Position numbers and translations under genes: made by a program
NCBI GenBank assembly: GCA_034509735.1
Contig: JACGWO010000001.1
Coordinates: 28,647,966 to 28,711,965, forward strand
From: Sesamum alatum
Lineage: Eukaryota; Streptophyta; Magnoliopsida; Lamiales; Pedaliaceae
Direction: 5' to 3'
DNA: 64,000 nucleotides
In this document: positions 33,785 to 45,968 of the stretch, one piece after another
How the letters are laid out: every line of letters begins with the position of its first letter
Position numbering within the stretch: position 1 is the stretch's first letter
The notes under the pieces: generated by a model
The model's input: the letters and a program-made list of their open reading frames with translations, nothing else
Told to the model about the DNA's origin: nothing
Databases searched by the model: none

Positions 33785-33789
33785 TAATA

Positions 33790-34370
33790 ATGTACAAGTT
33801 CATGAAGTATGTTGCGTGGCGGATTAGATTTTCTATTCTAATTCTTATTCCATCTTCTATTCTATTTTGCAAGTACATGAAAATGTGGTAAGATTACAAT
33901 TGAAAGATTTATTTAAGGAAATATTGTTTAGGGTTAATTACCTTTATGCTCTTTGCAAATGCGAAAAGTACACTTTCTTCGAAATAATTTTTGAAATTAC
34001 ACTTGCAATCCCTTTGAAAATTGTCCGTTTATAATGTACCTCTTTTATTGGAGTTTGGATGGAAAATATATCCTCAATAAAAAAAATTACATAAACTTGT
34101 GGAGAATTCTAGTTTAATGTCAAAATAGCTTTGTGCAAATCAAGATAAATAATGCATGCTATATATGTATATAAATTTAAAAACGGTTGGCATGTACATC
34201 TTATGTTAGGGTTTGGATGGAAAATGCTGACCCCAACAAAAGAATATATAAACTTCTTGTGGAAAATTCTAGTTTAATGTCACATTGGCTTTGTGCAAAT
34301 CAAGATAAATAATGCATGCGATATATATACATAAATTTAAAAAAGGCTTGCCTGTACGAGTCATGTCACC
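33790..34370. other. Intergenic DNA with a 158-bp tandem duplication
   Basis: Units 34051-34208 and 34209-34370 share gtttggatggaaaat, ttctagtttaatgtca and aatcaagataaataatgcat, with scattered differences. The second unit ends where the Tat LTR begins. No gene is seen. Confidence 0.65.
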
Positions 34371-34851
34371 TGATTCTTCTCTACGAATGCGGATTCAAGG
34401 GCTTGAAGCTTGTTCTTGAATCGGATGTGTAATTTCCCTCTTCATTTGTAAAAGGTGATCAGGTACCACTTTGAAATTTCGTATCAAAGCCTTGTAGTTG
34501 CAGAGCTTCGTCGTAGGAGAAAGCTTTGGACTTGCTCTTGCTAGATTTTTTCTTGTGTTGTATGTATCTTTTCGTGAGGTTGAGGCCTTATGTATAGGCA
34601 TGAGCTGGGCTTTAGCAGCTTGGGCTCTTCCATTGGGCTTTATCACCATGGGCTTCGACATGACTGTATTTTTGAACATGTACCTGTCCTAATTTAGCCA
34701 ACCCAAAATAATATATATATATATTTTGAATTGATCCATAAAAATACGTAAGACCCAAATTTAATATGGACTTTTATTTTGGAACCCAATTGCTAGCCGA
34801 TTTATTTGGGCTTTAATTGGTAATTTATTCCAAAATATTTTGACGTCAACA
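34371..34851 (-). repeat. 3' LTR of the Tat element
   Basis: 481 bases. It matches the right LTR but lacks several short blocks found there. Because the element reads on the minus strand, this LTR lies upstream of the plus-strand PMD gene. Confidence 0.88.
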
Positions 34852-35529
34852 GATGCCCCCATTTCAAGGCTCGGCTAAGAACATGCCAATTGTTGTCGGA
34901 GGCGGGACTGGAAGTACTTATTTCTCCTTTCGCTCCATTCTGTAGCTTTTTTTTTTTTTTTAGACGAAGGTCATTTGAGAAAATTTCCGTCATAAGAATT
35001 CTTTTTCCATAATCATAACTTTCGCTTCTTGCACAAAGCCGAATCATCTCAGATTTAACATTGTACACTTATTTCCTTCGACAATTGCATCATGCTTTCC
35101 TTGTATATGTCTTCAACAGAATTCAATACCTTTTGAAATGCAATGTAATTTTCTCCACTAATATATCCTTGGTTCACGTGTTGGACAATTGATGGAAAGT
35201 TTCCAAATCATGTCTTTAAATTGTGAGTATAAAAATAGTGACATTCTCAATGATTTTCTTGGCAATACAAACAGAAAATCGATCTTCTCCTATTTTGCAA
35301 CCGCAAACAGAATTTGTTGTTGATCGGTATTTTTTAAACATAAATTGGTATGAACTTATTCATCTTTTCTTACAAAGGCTTCCATGGAATCTTGCTCACA
35401 AAGTGTTTATGAATTTGACCGTGAGAAATTCTTTGTATTTTGGCTTATGCTACTTGTTTTCATGCACGTGCACACGTACACATACTCTTGACTTCTAATT
35501 TCTTTGTACTTCTTGTTTAATTTTCAGAC

Positions 35530-38423
35530 ATGGACTTCGAAGATCGTACCAAGCCATTCCCAAGCATCGTCATCCGAAGCGGCAAGGACAATCTCAAGGT
35601 GAAAGGCACCACCCTATGCGTTCATGAACCGGTCAACGTCACCCGTCCCTCCAAGTCTCGTTCTTTGTCCAAGTCCATGCATATTCATGAGTGGTCCGAA
35701 GAGGTGATGAAAGACACGCTTGACCCCCGTTCGAATATTTCTTCTCAAACCAAGGTATTATTGCTCAAGTCTTCTCTTCATGACGTCAAGGCCGATACCG
35801 AGTTTGTTCTTTCAAACCGCCACCTTGTCACCAACGGGACTTCATGGAGGACTCCTCAATCGAAGTATGGCGAAGTATCCTTTTACCCCGGCCATTGGGA
35901 GTGGACTGAAGACGTACTTGGCCATCACGCGACCATTCTTCATGCCGCCAAGATTCACGCAGCCGTGCACGCATCTCTTTTCACGTACATCTGCAACAAG
36001 CATGTGCTTTAAGCCTTCCTTGAGCTATGGTGTCCTTCTACGAACACTTTACATGTCGACGTTGGGGAGATATCCATTTCCTTGTGGGACATCCGTGGAC
36101 TTTGTGGGTTACCCGTGCGTGGAGAATTTTACAACGAGGTCTTCCCTTCTTCCAAGGACTTGCTAGGTGATGAAACGTGTAAGCCCTCCGTTCCACGAAG
36201 CTGCAAGCATTTGCTTTGGCGTACCACCGTCTTCCCAAAGACACGAATGGGTGTCGACGCTTTGAACCTACCTTGGAACAAGGATTATGACGAGCCTTTT
36301 ACCGCACTACAAGTTCCTGAGGACATATGAGACGAGACCTATGTGGCGGCTTTTCTCTCGTGTTGGTTGTGTAGTGTTGTCCTTCCACACGGCAAAGTTG
36401 GCAAGGTACGTGCTTCCGTTTTCAAAGCTGCAAGTAGAATGGCTCATGGTGAATGTTTTTCATTGGCTATCCCCATCTTGGCGAGCATCTATCGAGGCTT
36501 TAGGGATATGTCCACTTCCACGAATTTGTTCGAGTCTTCCGCCGTCTTTCCCATTCACTATATGTATAATTGGATTGGGCGTTATCTTCAGACTCGCTTC
36601 CCACCCAAGCTTGAACCCATTGGAGCCCAAATGGTGAAGTACGCGGGGGAGAACATGGCTAGACACTTTGAACCTACCGAGACACGCAACTTATTTCATC
36701 GCATCAATCTTTCGAGGCTTTTGTATGTGCACTTCCATCATCAAGGCCCCACTTTGTTGGTAGATGATACGAGCTTATTGAACAGCTACAAAGACCTCTT
36801 TGTCGCTTTGCGCTCCAGCTACTTGACATTTCGAATTGAGGCGAAGAACATTGTTGAAGCTTACGGTCCTCACTGCTTTAGCCGCCAATTTGGTTTCTGC
36901 CAAGATGTCCCGGAGCGTTTGAAGGAGGAGATCTTGACTTGCAACTTGAAGGAACTTGGGCGACTTTGGCAATCTTCCACTTTGTCCGGTACTTCATCCA
37001 AACTTTTTATTCCCGGCAGCATTTCTTCATCCCCCCTCGTCATGAAGGAGTATATGGAGTGGTGGACCAAGTGCAATAGGATTCACCCCGAGAAGAATAC
37101 AAGAGTTGTTCTTAAACTCAATCATCCCCCTAGTTCGGAGAAGGAACCCAAAGACGATCGAGCCATCCCTGCTGTCAATATCGACTGGACGAAGACTGCC
37201 ACTGCCGCTCCCACGTGAAGACACAACATACTTGTGGACACTCCCGTTGGTGTTTTGTCCGGTAAAAATGATGCGATCTCCGCGTTGTCCATCTCGAACG
37301 AGCAACTTAGCAATCCTTAACCACTTGAGAAGGTTTTTGACTTAGATGCAATTAGTGTGAATTCTTCGTTCTTTGAGGACGTTCCAAGTTCTTTCATGCC
37401 TTTAGACGAGTTGGTGCTCTATGTAAATATATCGCTACATCACTTTCACTATATTCTCCTTTATTATCCCTTTCTTTTCTTGATCTTTTTCTCTTATGCT
37501 TATGTAATACTCCTTTTCTTTGTTATTGTTTCAGCTTGTTGGTCTTGAAGGAGGGGTTCCCATAACTCCCGAGGTAGCATAGGCTCGGTGAACGGGACTA
37601 GTGCATCTAACTTGCCCGACGCGAACGCTGCTTTGCATGGTGAATTGCAACCTATTCCACGAGATGAGCCTCTTTCCACCGGAACTTCTAGCAAATGCCC
37701 GAAGATTGTGCTACTGGCCATCGCGAAGAAGTTGCCCCTCGTGGAAGATGTCTTGAAGAAGCCAAAGAAGACTTTTGAGGCTCCACATTCTTCCCATGTT
37801 TTCTGCCCTCAAGTTATCAAAACGGACGCAGAGCAAGTGTTGCTCAAGTTCTATTGGGAACGCATATGCCAAAAGATCGTGATGACCCCCCTTTAACGAC
37901 TCTTCGAGGTGATACAAGTTGTTGATGCTTTGATCAAGGAGATGGCCGTCTACATGAAGGACGTATTCTTTTTAGAGAGTCACTTAAGTGTCTTCTTTGA
38001 CGGTGCTTCCAATTACACGAAGACCAAGTTGGAATTTACTCAGAAGTTCACGGGGGAGGTTTATGAGAAGTCTCTCTCACTTGCCAAAGGTGATCTTTCG
38101 ACTGCCGAAGCACAAGAGAAGGAGCATGGGGACAGGGTGAAGAGTCTTGAAACCGAGATTCTCCAAGTTGTCAACCAACAAGGCGTATTGAAGAGACAAC
38201 TCGAGGAACTGCAACACAAGGAGGAGTCCATCAACTCATTACTTCGTGATGCCAAAGAAAACTTGACCGACTTCCAGAGGGAGGTGGGACTAAGAAGGAG
38301 AAGGTTTCAATGCTCGAAAATACTCCTTATCTTTCCGGAAAGGAGATTGAAGTATTGGAGAAGATGGAAGCACTTCTTGAGGAGTCAAAGAAAGATTTAG
38401 AAAACTTTAGCTTATTTGCTTGA
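35530..38423 (+). pseudogene. Plant mobile domain (PMD) gene captured in the Tat element
   Basis: From the ATG at 35530, two bases after an acceptor-like ttttcag, one frame runs to 37422. The PMD core is clear: SFYPGHWEWTEDVL, then ISISLWDIRGLCGLPVRGEF, LSCWLCSVVLPHGK and YNWIGRYL. In-frame stops interrupt it at 36010 (TAA), 36328 (TGA), 37216 (TGA) and 37318 (TAA). An intron at 37423-37534 (GT-AG, phase 0) follows. The rest, with a stop near 37580, a shift, a TAA at 37894 and a shift near 38290, encodes a Glu/Lys-rich coiled coil ending LENFSLFA (stop 38421-38423). AATAAA lies at 38499. Host PMD proteins (MAIN, MAIL1) act in transposon silencing and gene expression; transposon-borne relatives are known. 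This copy is decayed. Confidence 0.85.
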
Positions 38424-38498
38424 ATATTCAGAATTTGATGTTTATCTTTATCTTTTTGTCTTTTCATTCTCCTCAATGTAGACAAAACTCCTTGATGC

Positions 38499-38504
38499 AA
38501 TAAA
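38499..38504 (+). promoter_or_regulatory. Poly(A) signal AATAAA after the PMD gene
   Basis: Canonical hexamer 76 bases after the PMD stop, inside the retrotransposon and in PMD orientation. Confidence 0.55.
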
Positions 38505-38915
38505 AGTATTTCTTTTACGCAATTTCCTTATCCTCTTAAGGAATCCCCTTTTTTGTTTTTTGCTTGTACTATTCTTTGCCACAAACAATTACGACAAGCA
38601 TAATACAATTAATTAAAACTGCAAGACTTTAATTCTGAGGTAAAATTGGCTGCCATGGACGTTGCCCTTTGGAAATGAGACAAAACCTTCTTTTTTTTTT
38701 TTTTTTTTTTTTTGAAGATATGACTGAACTTGAGCGAATATACACAAGCTGCCTACGTACCCCGTGAAGGGATCAAGTCAAAACGTAGTTCAAATAAATT
38801 TGAATTTTCTTTTTCCCTTTTTTTTTAATTACAGGAGGTGTGCCGTGCACAGTTTATACTCATGCGGGCCAGGAGTAACATGTATTTTAGGCTCGTGCGT
38901 CATGGAGTGTGGTTT

Positions 38916-40150
38916 TCATGGGTAGTAACGCTTCAGGAACTTGCTGTTTATGGGACTAATCCGCAGACCATCTTTGTCGACCAATTTGTAGGCATCATTC
39001 GTGTAGGCTTTTCACCACATAGGGGCCATCCCACTTGGACACAAACATGTTTCCCATTCGCTGTGTGAGGGTGATTGGTCGTCTTACCGCTAGGACCAAA
39101 TCTCCGACTTGAAATGTTCGAGGTCGAACTTTCTTGTTGAACGCTCTCGTCATGCGAGCTTGATAGCATTGAAGTTGTTGTTGAGCCTCAAGTCTCTTCT
39201 CATCCAGTGCCTCTAACTCCTCTAACCTCAGACGAGCATTGTCTTCGGTGGTAAGTCCTTCTTGTATCGCGATGCGGAGTGAAGGTATTTAGCTCTCCAA
39301 GGGAAGCACGGCTTCAACGCTATAGACTAAGGAATATGGAATAGCTTGAGTAGCGGTCCGATGTGTTGTCAGGTACACCCATAGTGCTTCGCCTATCCTT
39401 TCGTGCCAGTCCCTCTTCGACTTCGATACTACTTTCTTCAAAAGGTTGCAAAGAGTTTTGTTGAAAGCTTCCACCAAGCCATTTGCCGTGGCGTTATACA
39501 TTGAAGAGTTGTGTTGCTTGAAGCTGAATTGTGCGCATAGCTTGTTCCATCGCCTTGTTGTAGAAAGGTCTTCCATTATCGGTGATGATGTACCGAGGCA
39601 CCCCATACCGAAAGATGATGTTGATGCGGATGAAGTCTACTACAGTTTCCTTCTTCACTTCTTCGAGTGGAACGGCTTCAACCCATTTTGAAAAGTAGTC
39701 GGTAGCTGCAAGAATGTAGACGTGCCATACAGACGACTTAGGGGTGATAGGCCCCACGACTTCAAGTCCCCATGCGTCAAATGGCCATGAAGCGACTGTA
39801 GGATGTAGAGGCTCTGGCGGTTGATGGATGAAGTTGGCGTGCAGTTGGCAGGACTCGCATTTCTTTGCATATTCTAGACAATCATTGACCATTATGGGCC
39901 AATAGTAACCCATCCTTTTGATTCTGAACTGGAGCTTCGGGTCAGATTGATGTGCGCCACACACTCCTGAATGAGCTTCTGTCATGGCTTCGATGGTTTC
40001 CTCACCATTCAGGTAATGCTGGTAAGTACCTTCAAATGACCGCTGATACAAAATATCCTTGTGTAGGATGAAATGGGATGATCTTCGTCGCACCTCTGTT
40101 TTATTGCTAACATCGTCTGGTAGCTTGCCGGTTTTCAAATACTCCATCAA
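38916..40150 (-). pseudogene. Tat integrase
   Basis: The zinc-binding region shows HSGVCGAHQ and CLEYAKKCESCQLH. In the catalytic core the first position reads AWGLEVVGPI, with Glu where the family has Asp. The second Asp is in IITDNGRPFYNK and the catalytic Glu in ANGLVEAFNKTL, after a frameshift near 39550. The C-terminal region shows FQVGDLVLA and SKWDGPYVV and ends KRYYP with a stop at 38916-38918. It would insert the element DNA. The Asp-to-Glu change, the frameshift and a stop near 39290 make it inactive. Its stop is about 490 bases from the stop of the convergent PMD gene. Confidence 0.88.
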
Positions 40151-40794
40151 TGGTTTTCTCCAATCTTCATCATCAGTGGTAGCAGTCGTGATGGCATAAG
40201 AGTCTCGTGATCAGATATAGTGAGTGAAGGAATTACCCATCTATTACACACAGGGACGTTCGTCGTTTCTCCTTCAGATAAGGCCAAGGTGGTCGCTAGG
40301 TTGGCTAGTGTATCTGCCATTCTGTTCTCTTTTCTTGGGATGTGATTCAGAGTCACACTCTCAAATCCAAAGAGTAGATGTGACGCCTGCCGGAAGAAAG
40401 GTACCAAGTCGTCTTTCTTGACTCGTATATGTGAAGAGTTTGGTTGATGATCAACTTTGAGTCGCCGTACACTTCTATCTCCAAGATCCCCATCTCCAAA
40501 GCCATCTGAAGGTCGATGATCAAGGCTTGATACTTGGCAAACATTATTGGAGCATAGTTCACTCAAGACAATGGAGTAAGTCAACACTTGCCTCTCTGGT
40601 GAAACAAAGACGATGCCTGCCCCAGCTCCATCGGATCGCGCTGCCACGTCGAAAAAACATTGTCCATTCCGGAGGATTTCGATAGAAAAGATATCTTCGT
40701 CAGGAAAGTCATCGAAAATTTTCCATTCAGCAGGCACAGGGTGGTCAGCCAGGAAGTTTGCAAGAGCTTGTCTTTGATGGCTTTCTGGGCACAT
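40147..40794 (-). pseudogene. Second RNase H of the Tat element
   Basis: The block reads FFDVAARSDGAGAGIVF, the first Asp region of an RNase H. After a frameshift it continues with EVYGDSKLIINQT, the second Asp motif. It ends with HIPRKENRMADTLANLA, a typical C-terminal RNase H motif. This additional RNase H directly before integrase is the defining trait of the Tat lineage. Two compensating shifts near 40350-40570 break it. Confidence 0.85.
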
Positions 40795-41219
40795 ACTCTA
40801 TCTCGTATTGGTTGAACATGATGGACCATTTTGCCAATCTCCCAGAGAGCACAGGTCTTGACATCACGAACTTGATCGGATCAGCACGAGAGATGAGTTT
40901 TATAGAGTAAGGCTCGAAATAATGCCTCAACTTCTTGATGGCATAAAACAGTGCCAAGCAGATTTTCTCCACGGGTGAGTATTTCAATTCATTTTTCAAT
41001 CAAAGTCCTACTCCAGTAGTATAGAGCTTTCTCTTTTCCTTCTTCATTCTCCTGTGCCATGAGCGCACCCACAGATCTTTCTTGTGCTGCTATGTACAGT
41101 ATGGGCGGCTTCCTGGATGTCGGAGCTCCCAAGACTGGCGGATTTAGAAGATGCTTCTTGATGCTTTCAAAGGCGTTTTGACATCCTTCATCCAACTGGA
41201 AAGGGGAACCTTTCTTCAT
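40745..41219 (-). pseudogene. Tat element RNase H (first copy)
   Basis: The block shows FQLDEGCQNAFESIKKHL, ILYIAAQERSVGALMAQE and, after a stop near 40990, YSPVEKICLALFYAIKKL with LRHYFEPYSIKLISRADP. It continues reverse transcriptase without a gap. The catalytic Asp usual at LYLA-type starts is not obvious, which is common for the degenerate first RNase H of Tat elements. Confidence 0.8.
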
Positions 41220-42063
41220 GAGGTGGTTGAAAGGTTGACATCTTCCCGGCCAAGTTCGATATGAACCTCCTTATGAACGCGAGATTGCCTTTGAAGACTT
41301 CGCAGCTCCTTCAAGTTTCTTGGTGGTGGCATTTTCTGAATGGCGTCTACCTGCGTAGGATGGACTTCAATACCATGGTGGCAAACAATGAAGCCAAGGA
41401 ATTTTCCAGACGTGACGCCTAAGGCACACTTGAGAGGATTCATCTTTAGCTTGTATTTCTCAAGAGGTTGAATACTATCTAGAGGTCCGCCAAGTGTTCT
41501 TCTTTTTTTCTTGGTTTTGACGACTAGGTCATCTACATAACATTCTACCTTGTCGTGCAACATATCATTAAAAATGTTCTACATAGCATGTCGGTATGTA
41601 AGTGGCGCCTGCATTCTTCAACCGAAGGGCATCACCTTGTACCAATATAGATTCCTTTGGGAGTACAGAAGGCCGTGCATTCCTCATCTTTAGGTGACAT
41701 TCTAATTTGGTTGTATCCTGAGGAGCCATCCATGAAAGACAATGCTTCATGTCCTGTAGTTGCGTCAACCATGAGTTCAATGATGGGAAATGGAAAGTCA
41801 TCTTTTGGACATGCCTTGTTCAAGTCTCAAAAGTCAACACAAATGCGAATCTGGCCATTCTTCTTCTTGACAGGCACAATGCTAGAAATCCATGTCGGGT
41901 ATTTAACTTCTCTGATAAACCCAACGTCGATCAGTTTGTTCACTTCTGTCTCGATGCGAGGAATGAGGTCCGGACGGAGAACCCTTTGCGACTGCTTTAC
42001 TGGTCGCGCTCCATGTTTTATGCCAAGGTGGTGGATAGCGACTTTCGGGTCTAAACCAGGCAT
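41216..42063 (-). pseudogene. Tat element reverse transcriptase
   Basis: It starts with a region reading VAIHHLGIKHGARPVKQ, then VPVKKKNGQIRICVDF and a stop. The frame continues LNKACPKDDFPFP and LSFMDGSSGYNQIRM (first catalytic Asp). After a shift comes CYVDDLVVKTKKK with the catalytic pair of Asp. The end shows FLGFIVCHHGIEV. It would copy element RNA. At least one stop and two shifts are present. Confidence 0.88.
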
Positions 42064-43366
42064 CTCTTTGTACGTTCACGCGAAGACATCTCTATATTCA
42101 CTTAATGTTTTGAAGTATTGCTCCTCTTCCTCCGAGCTTAGGAGTGTACTAACAAATACGGGGCGCGGCTCCTCGGCTATGCCAAGATTCAATTCTTTGA
42201 GCTCATCAATAGTTGCTTGTCCGCCATCTTCAAGCTGTGGGGGAGCATTTTGGACCTCATCTTCGGAAGCGTCCGAGTCGGAACCTTCATCAATGCTAAC
42301 ATGATTGGAGCCGACGATGACTTCTATCTCTTCTTCATTTAGAGTGTCGGATGAATCGTGTGATCCCCTAGCGACATGTTGCTTTATTCTAATTGGTCCC
42401 CCTAAAGAGATGATTAGAAGTGAAGTCTTACCTCCTTGGGATTGAGATAGACGAAGTGTTTCACCTTCGTTATTTTTTTTTGGCTCTTCTGTCTCGTCAA
42501 GACGACCTTTTTTCTTAGATGGTCGTCTCCAAGGCAGTCGAAAACTGACCTCGTTAGTGTCGTCTCGTACTGCCGGATGAAGTTCCTCTTGCCTCGCCTA
42601 GTCGTTCAAAGACAGAAGTACGCGCATTAGGAGTGCCGAGCCTGTTGAATACCGAGACACGGCTATCATTCGGTCATTGACTTTCACTGCTCTTATCATT
42701 TGCAGAAATATATTGTGCAGTTACACGCTCGCTTGTCTTTTTTGTATGAATCTTCACAGGTTCATTTGGAGAGAAGCCCAAGCCGGTACGGGGTTGATCT
42801 ACGCTGTATCCTTGTCTTCTCAATTTGTGTTGCGCCTCTGTCAACCTGTGGATTTTTTCTCCTGTCAACTCAGGATTAAACTTGTTGAGTCTTGATGGCG
42901 CCGAAAATCATAGCCGGACTTTGCCAAAAGGTGATACGCTTTGACCAAATGCCCCCTGCATGTCTTTGTGTTGGTCTTTTGGAAAAGGAGAGTCGCTTGA
43001 AATTAGTGGACGTAGGCCAGTAATTGGCATGACTAACTCATTCTTGATTTCTTGAAAGTCATTGGCCCTTGGCTCTTTGAATTGTCTCTTTCCCTTGAAG
43101 AGTAACGGAACATCTTGCTTCGGTTAGTTTTGATTTCCTTTGGATTTTGACCGAACCACATATCGAAACACCGGCGAGTATGGTGGTTTCTTGAACTCGT
43201 GCCCTTCAGAGGTTGAGGCTTCATCAATCGTCACCTTACTAACCTCTTCATTGTTGCTTTCAGACGGTGTAGCCTCGGCGTGTATCTCTTCGATGGAATG
43301 ACCAATCGGAAATCTCGAGGGCAACATTTCTTGCATGGTGTCGGGATCGAGGTACGAGTTTTGCAT
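42064..43366 (-). pseudogene. Spacer coding region between Tat protease and reverse transcriptase
   Basis: Acidic, poorly conserved coding text in shifting frames, for example SNNEEVSKVTIDEASTSEGH. Such a long linker is usual in Tat elements. No independent domain is recognised. Confidence 0.5.
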
Positions 43367-43626
43367 CAGCGAAGTATGCCTCTGCCTCGATGAAAGGTTT
43401 CATATCAGTATCAACTCTCACGATTTCCCCGTTCTTGATGTTTTTGAAGCATTAGTGTAGTGTGGAGGGAACAACTCCATTTTCATGCAGCCACGGCCTT
43501 CCTAGCAACAGGTTGTAGGAGGTTTCTTGCATTGATGACGTGGAAAAGAGTGCTTGCTTTTAATTCCCCTACGATGAGGTCGAGCCGAGTCATGCCAATA
43601 GCTCGTTGAGTCCCTTGATCAAAGCC

Positions 43627-43905
43627 CTACATGGTCAGACAACTACGGGACAAGTCTTCCAAAGTTATGCCCAGCTTCTTCATGGTGGACTTCGGCATGA
43701 TGTTGACAGTAGATCCACCGTCTAAGAGTATGCGATTTATTCCTTGTTCTTGTACGAACCCCAAGACGAAGAGTGGTCGGTTGTGTGGCTTTGAGCCAAG
43801 CAGTAAGTCCTCGTCTGTGAAGGATATGGTAGTGTAGCAAGAGACCAACGGTTCTCTTCTATCTTTTCTTGGAGGAGCACTCGCGGTCTTTTTTCTTCCA
43901 CTCAA
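43627..43905 (-). pseudogene. Tat element aspartic protease
   Basis: A retroviral-type protease core is seen: ISFTDEDLLLGSKPHNRPL and INRILLDGGSTVNIMPKSTM. The catalytic motif reads D-G-G, as is usual in this lineage in place of D-S/T-G. The frame ends soon after in a stop. It would cleave gag and pol. Confidence 0.82.
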
Positions 43906-43981
43906 AAAATGTCCGTGGGAAGAACTCTTCTAAAGTCACCGGAAGGCGTTGGCAGGTCGTCTTCTCTGACTTGTTTTTCGT

Positions 43982-45763
43982 CTACACACGCCGCGGGCGT
44001 TTGTTCAAGCGTGGCTTCCTTGGGAGCGTAAGGTGGAGCTTGTCGATATGCCGTCTTTGTCTTTGTCGACGCGTCACGAGGGTCCATCCTTCGTCATCGT
44101 TGATAGGTTCCTCTTTCTTGTTGACGGACGAAACTTCTACTTGTATCAGTTCAAGACTCCTAAACTGAAGCAAGGATGATGTCGTTGTGATTGATTGCTT
44201 GACTTTTAGCTTTTCTTTCGAGACTTGCACACTATTCGCTGGAGTGATGCTGGCGATGTTTGCCCTCGCTGTCTCTTCAACATCCAAGATTATCTTCCCT
44301 TCTTTATCTAGTGCCATGATCTTTTCCTTGACCACGAAGCACTTCTCTATGGGATGACTCACCACTCGATGATACTTGCAATACTTGGGGTCATTCACCC
44401 TCCCGGCTTTGTCCGGACGCTTTGACTCTGGTAACTCAATCAACTTTCTCTCCAAGAGTTCGTTGAAAATGGAGGGCACATCAGAGTCAGGGAAAGGGTA
44501 TTCCTCTTGTAGTTCTTTCAACGTAGGCCGATGTTTATCGCTCGTCATACGTTGGTCCTCGGGTTTCTCCAACTTTTTATCGTTTGAATATATCTTGGCA
44601 GGAGCCATCTTGATGGCCATGGACTCCTTAACACTTGGTTTGACAAGTTTCTCGCCTCTCCTCGAATCTTTCTTGTCCTTTCTATGATCGTCGATCGGAA
44701 AGGCGATTTTTGTGGTTGGTGATACTCAACTCCATGTCATGGGCACGCGTAGCCAATTTCTTTTGAAGTTTCTTGGCTTGATCCCTTGGAGAATGTAGAG
44801 AAGCCCCCAGTGCATACATTGAATTCACATCTCTATGGCCGACGCCTCTGAAAGTGTGTCCTTGCAGTTCAAGCTCAAGGAACACCAACGGTTGATATAG
44901 TCAACAACCGGTTCATCCTTCCATTGTCTTGCATTGGTGAGTTAAATCATGCTCACTGTGCGTCGAGTGCTGTAGAACCGGTTGAGAAACTCTCTCTCCA
45001 TCTCCTCCCAACTATCGATTGACTCGGGCTCTAAGTCCATATACCAATCAAAAGCATTAACTTTGAGTGATCGGACAAATTGTTTCACCAAGAGATCGCC
45101 ATCGGTACCAGCGTTGTTGCACGTCTCGATGAAGTGGGCGACATGCTGCTTGGGGTTTCCTTTTCTGTCAAATTGCGGCAACTTTGGCGGTTGGTAGCCC
45201 ATCGGCATCCTCAAGGAGTCGACTCGCTTGGTGTATGGCTTCGAATAGGCGGGCGAGTGTTGTGCAGATCCACCATATTGAGCCTTGATGGTGCTAGCGA
45301 TCATCTCCTGTAGCTGTTGAACGGACAACGGGCAATGGAGGTCGCGGAATGACTAGATTTTGGACGAACTTTTTCCTTCGGTGGTTCCTCGTCCGTTCGC
45401 TTCTCTTTTCCAGCGTGTTTTTGAAGCAGACAAGTGATTGTGGCTTGATTCCCCAACATTGGTTGGCTCGAGTTTGTTCATCAACTAAGCAATGTGGAGA
45501 TCTTTGTCTTCCACAATCTTTTGGAGGTCGACTATGCTTGGGCCATTTGAGCGACTTGTTCCTCCATCGTCGTGGCCTCGGTCATCATGGCGGGGAGAGT
45601 GGAAAAAGGAGTAGGCTTCGAGTTGATCTCGATAGGGCTTGCCGAGTTCGAGCCGTCGGAAGGAGTGGTGCCACGATCTTGCCCCGGTGGAGGATTGACC
45701 GCCAGCACTAAAGTTGATGATGTTCTTCTCACTCAATGCGACTTGGTTCTTCTTTGGTGTCAT
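43982..45763 (-). pseudogene. Tat element gag
   Basis: A likely start at 45763 reads MTPKKNQVALSEKN. After shifts, the conserved retrotransposon gag block appears at 45328-44942: YQPPKLPQFDRKGNPKQHV and FYSTRRTVSMI. It continues to 44620-43982 with YCKYHRVVSHPIEKCFVVK, a Cys/His motif typical of Tat-type gag. The protein would form the particle. At least three shifts or stops occur. Confidence 0.82.
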
Positions 45764-45968
45764 TGAATGCTTAGAAGTGATGATTTGAATTCTTGCATAG
45801 AAAGAAGAGATGAGGGGCAGAGATTGGCCCACTGGGCATGCCAGAAATTTGTTCACACAAATTTTTATGTCTGCAAAAAATAATTACACGACAAGAAAAA
45901 TATGGACCAAATGATATATTAATTTGAATATAAAGTGGTTTACAATCTCTGAATTTAAAGTAACCCCC

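Noticed and set aside
36775..37305. Minus-strand frames opposite the PMD gene
   Set aside because: Shadows of the well-supported PMD reading frame.
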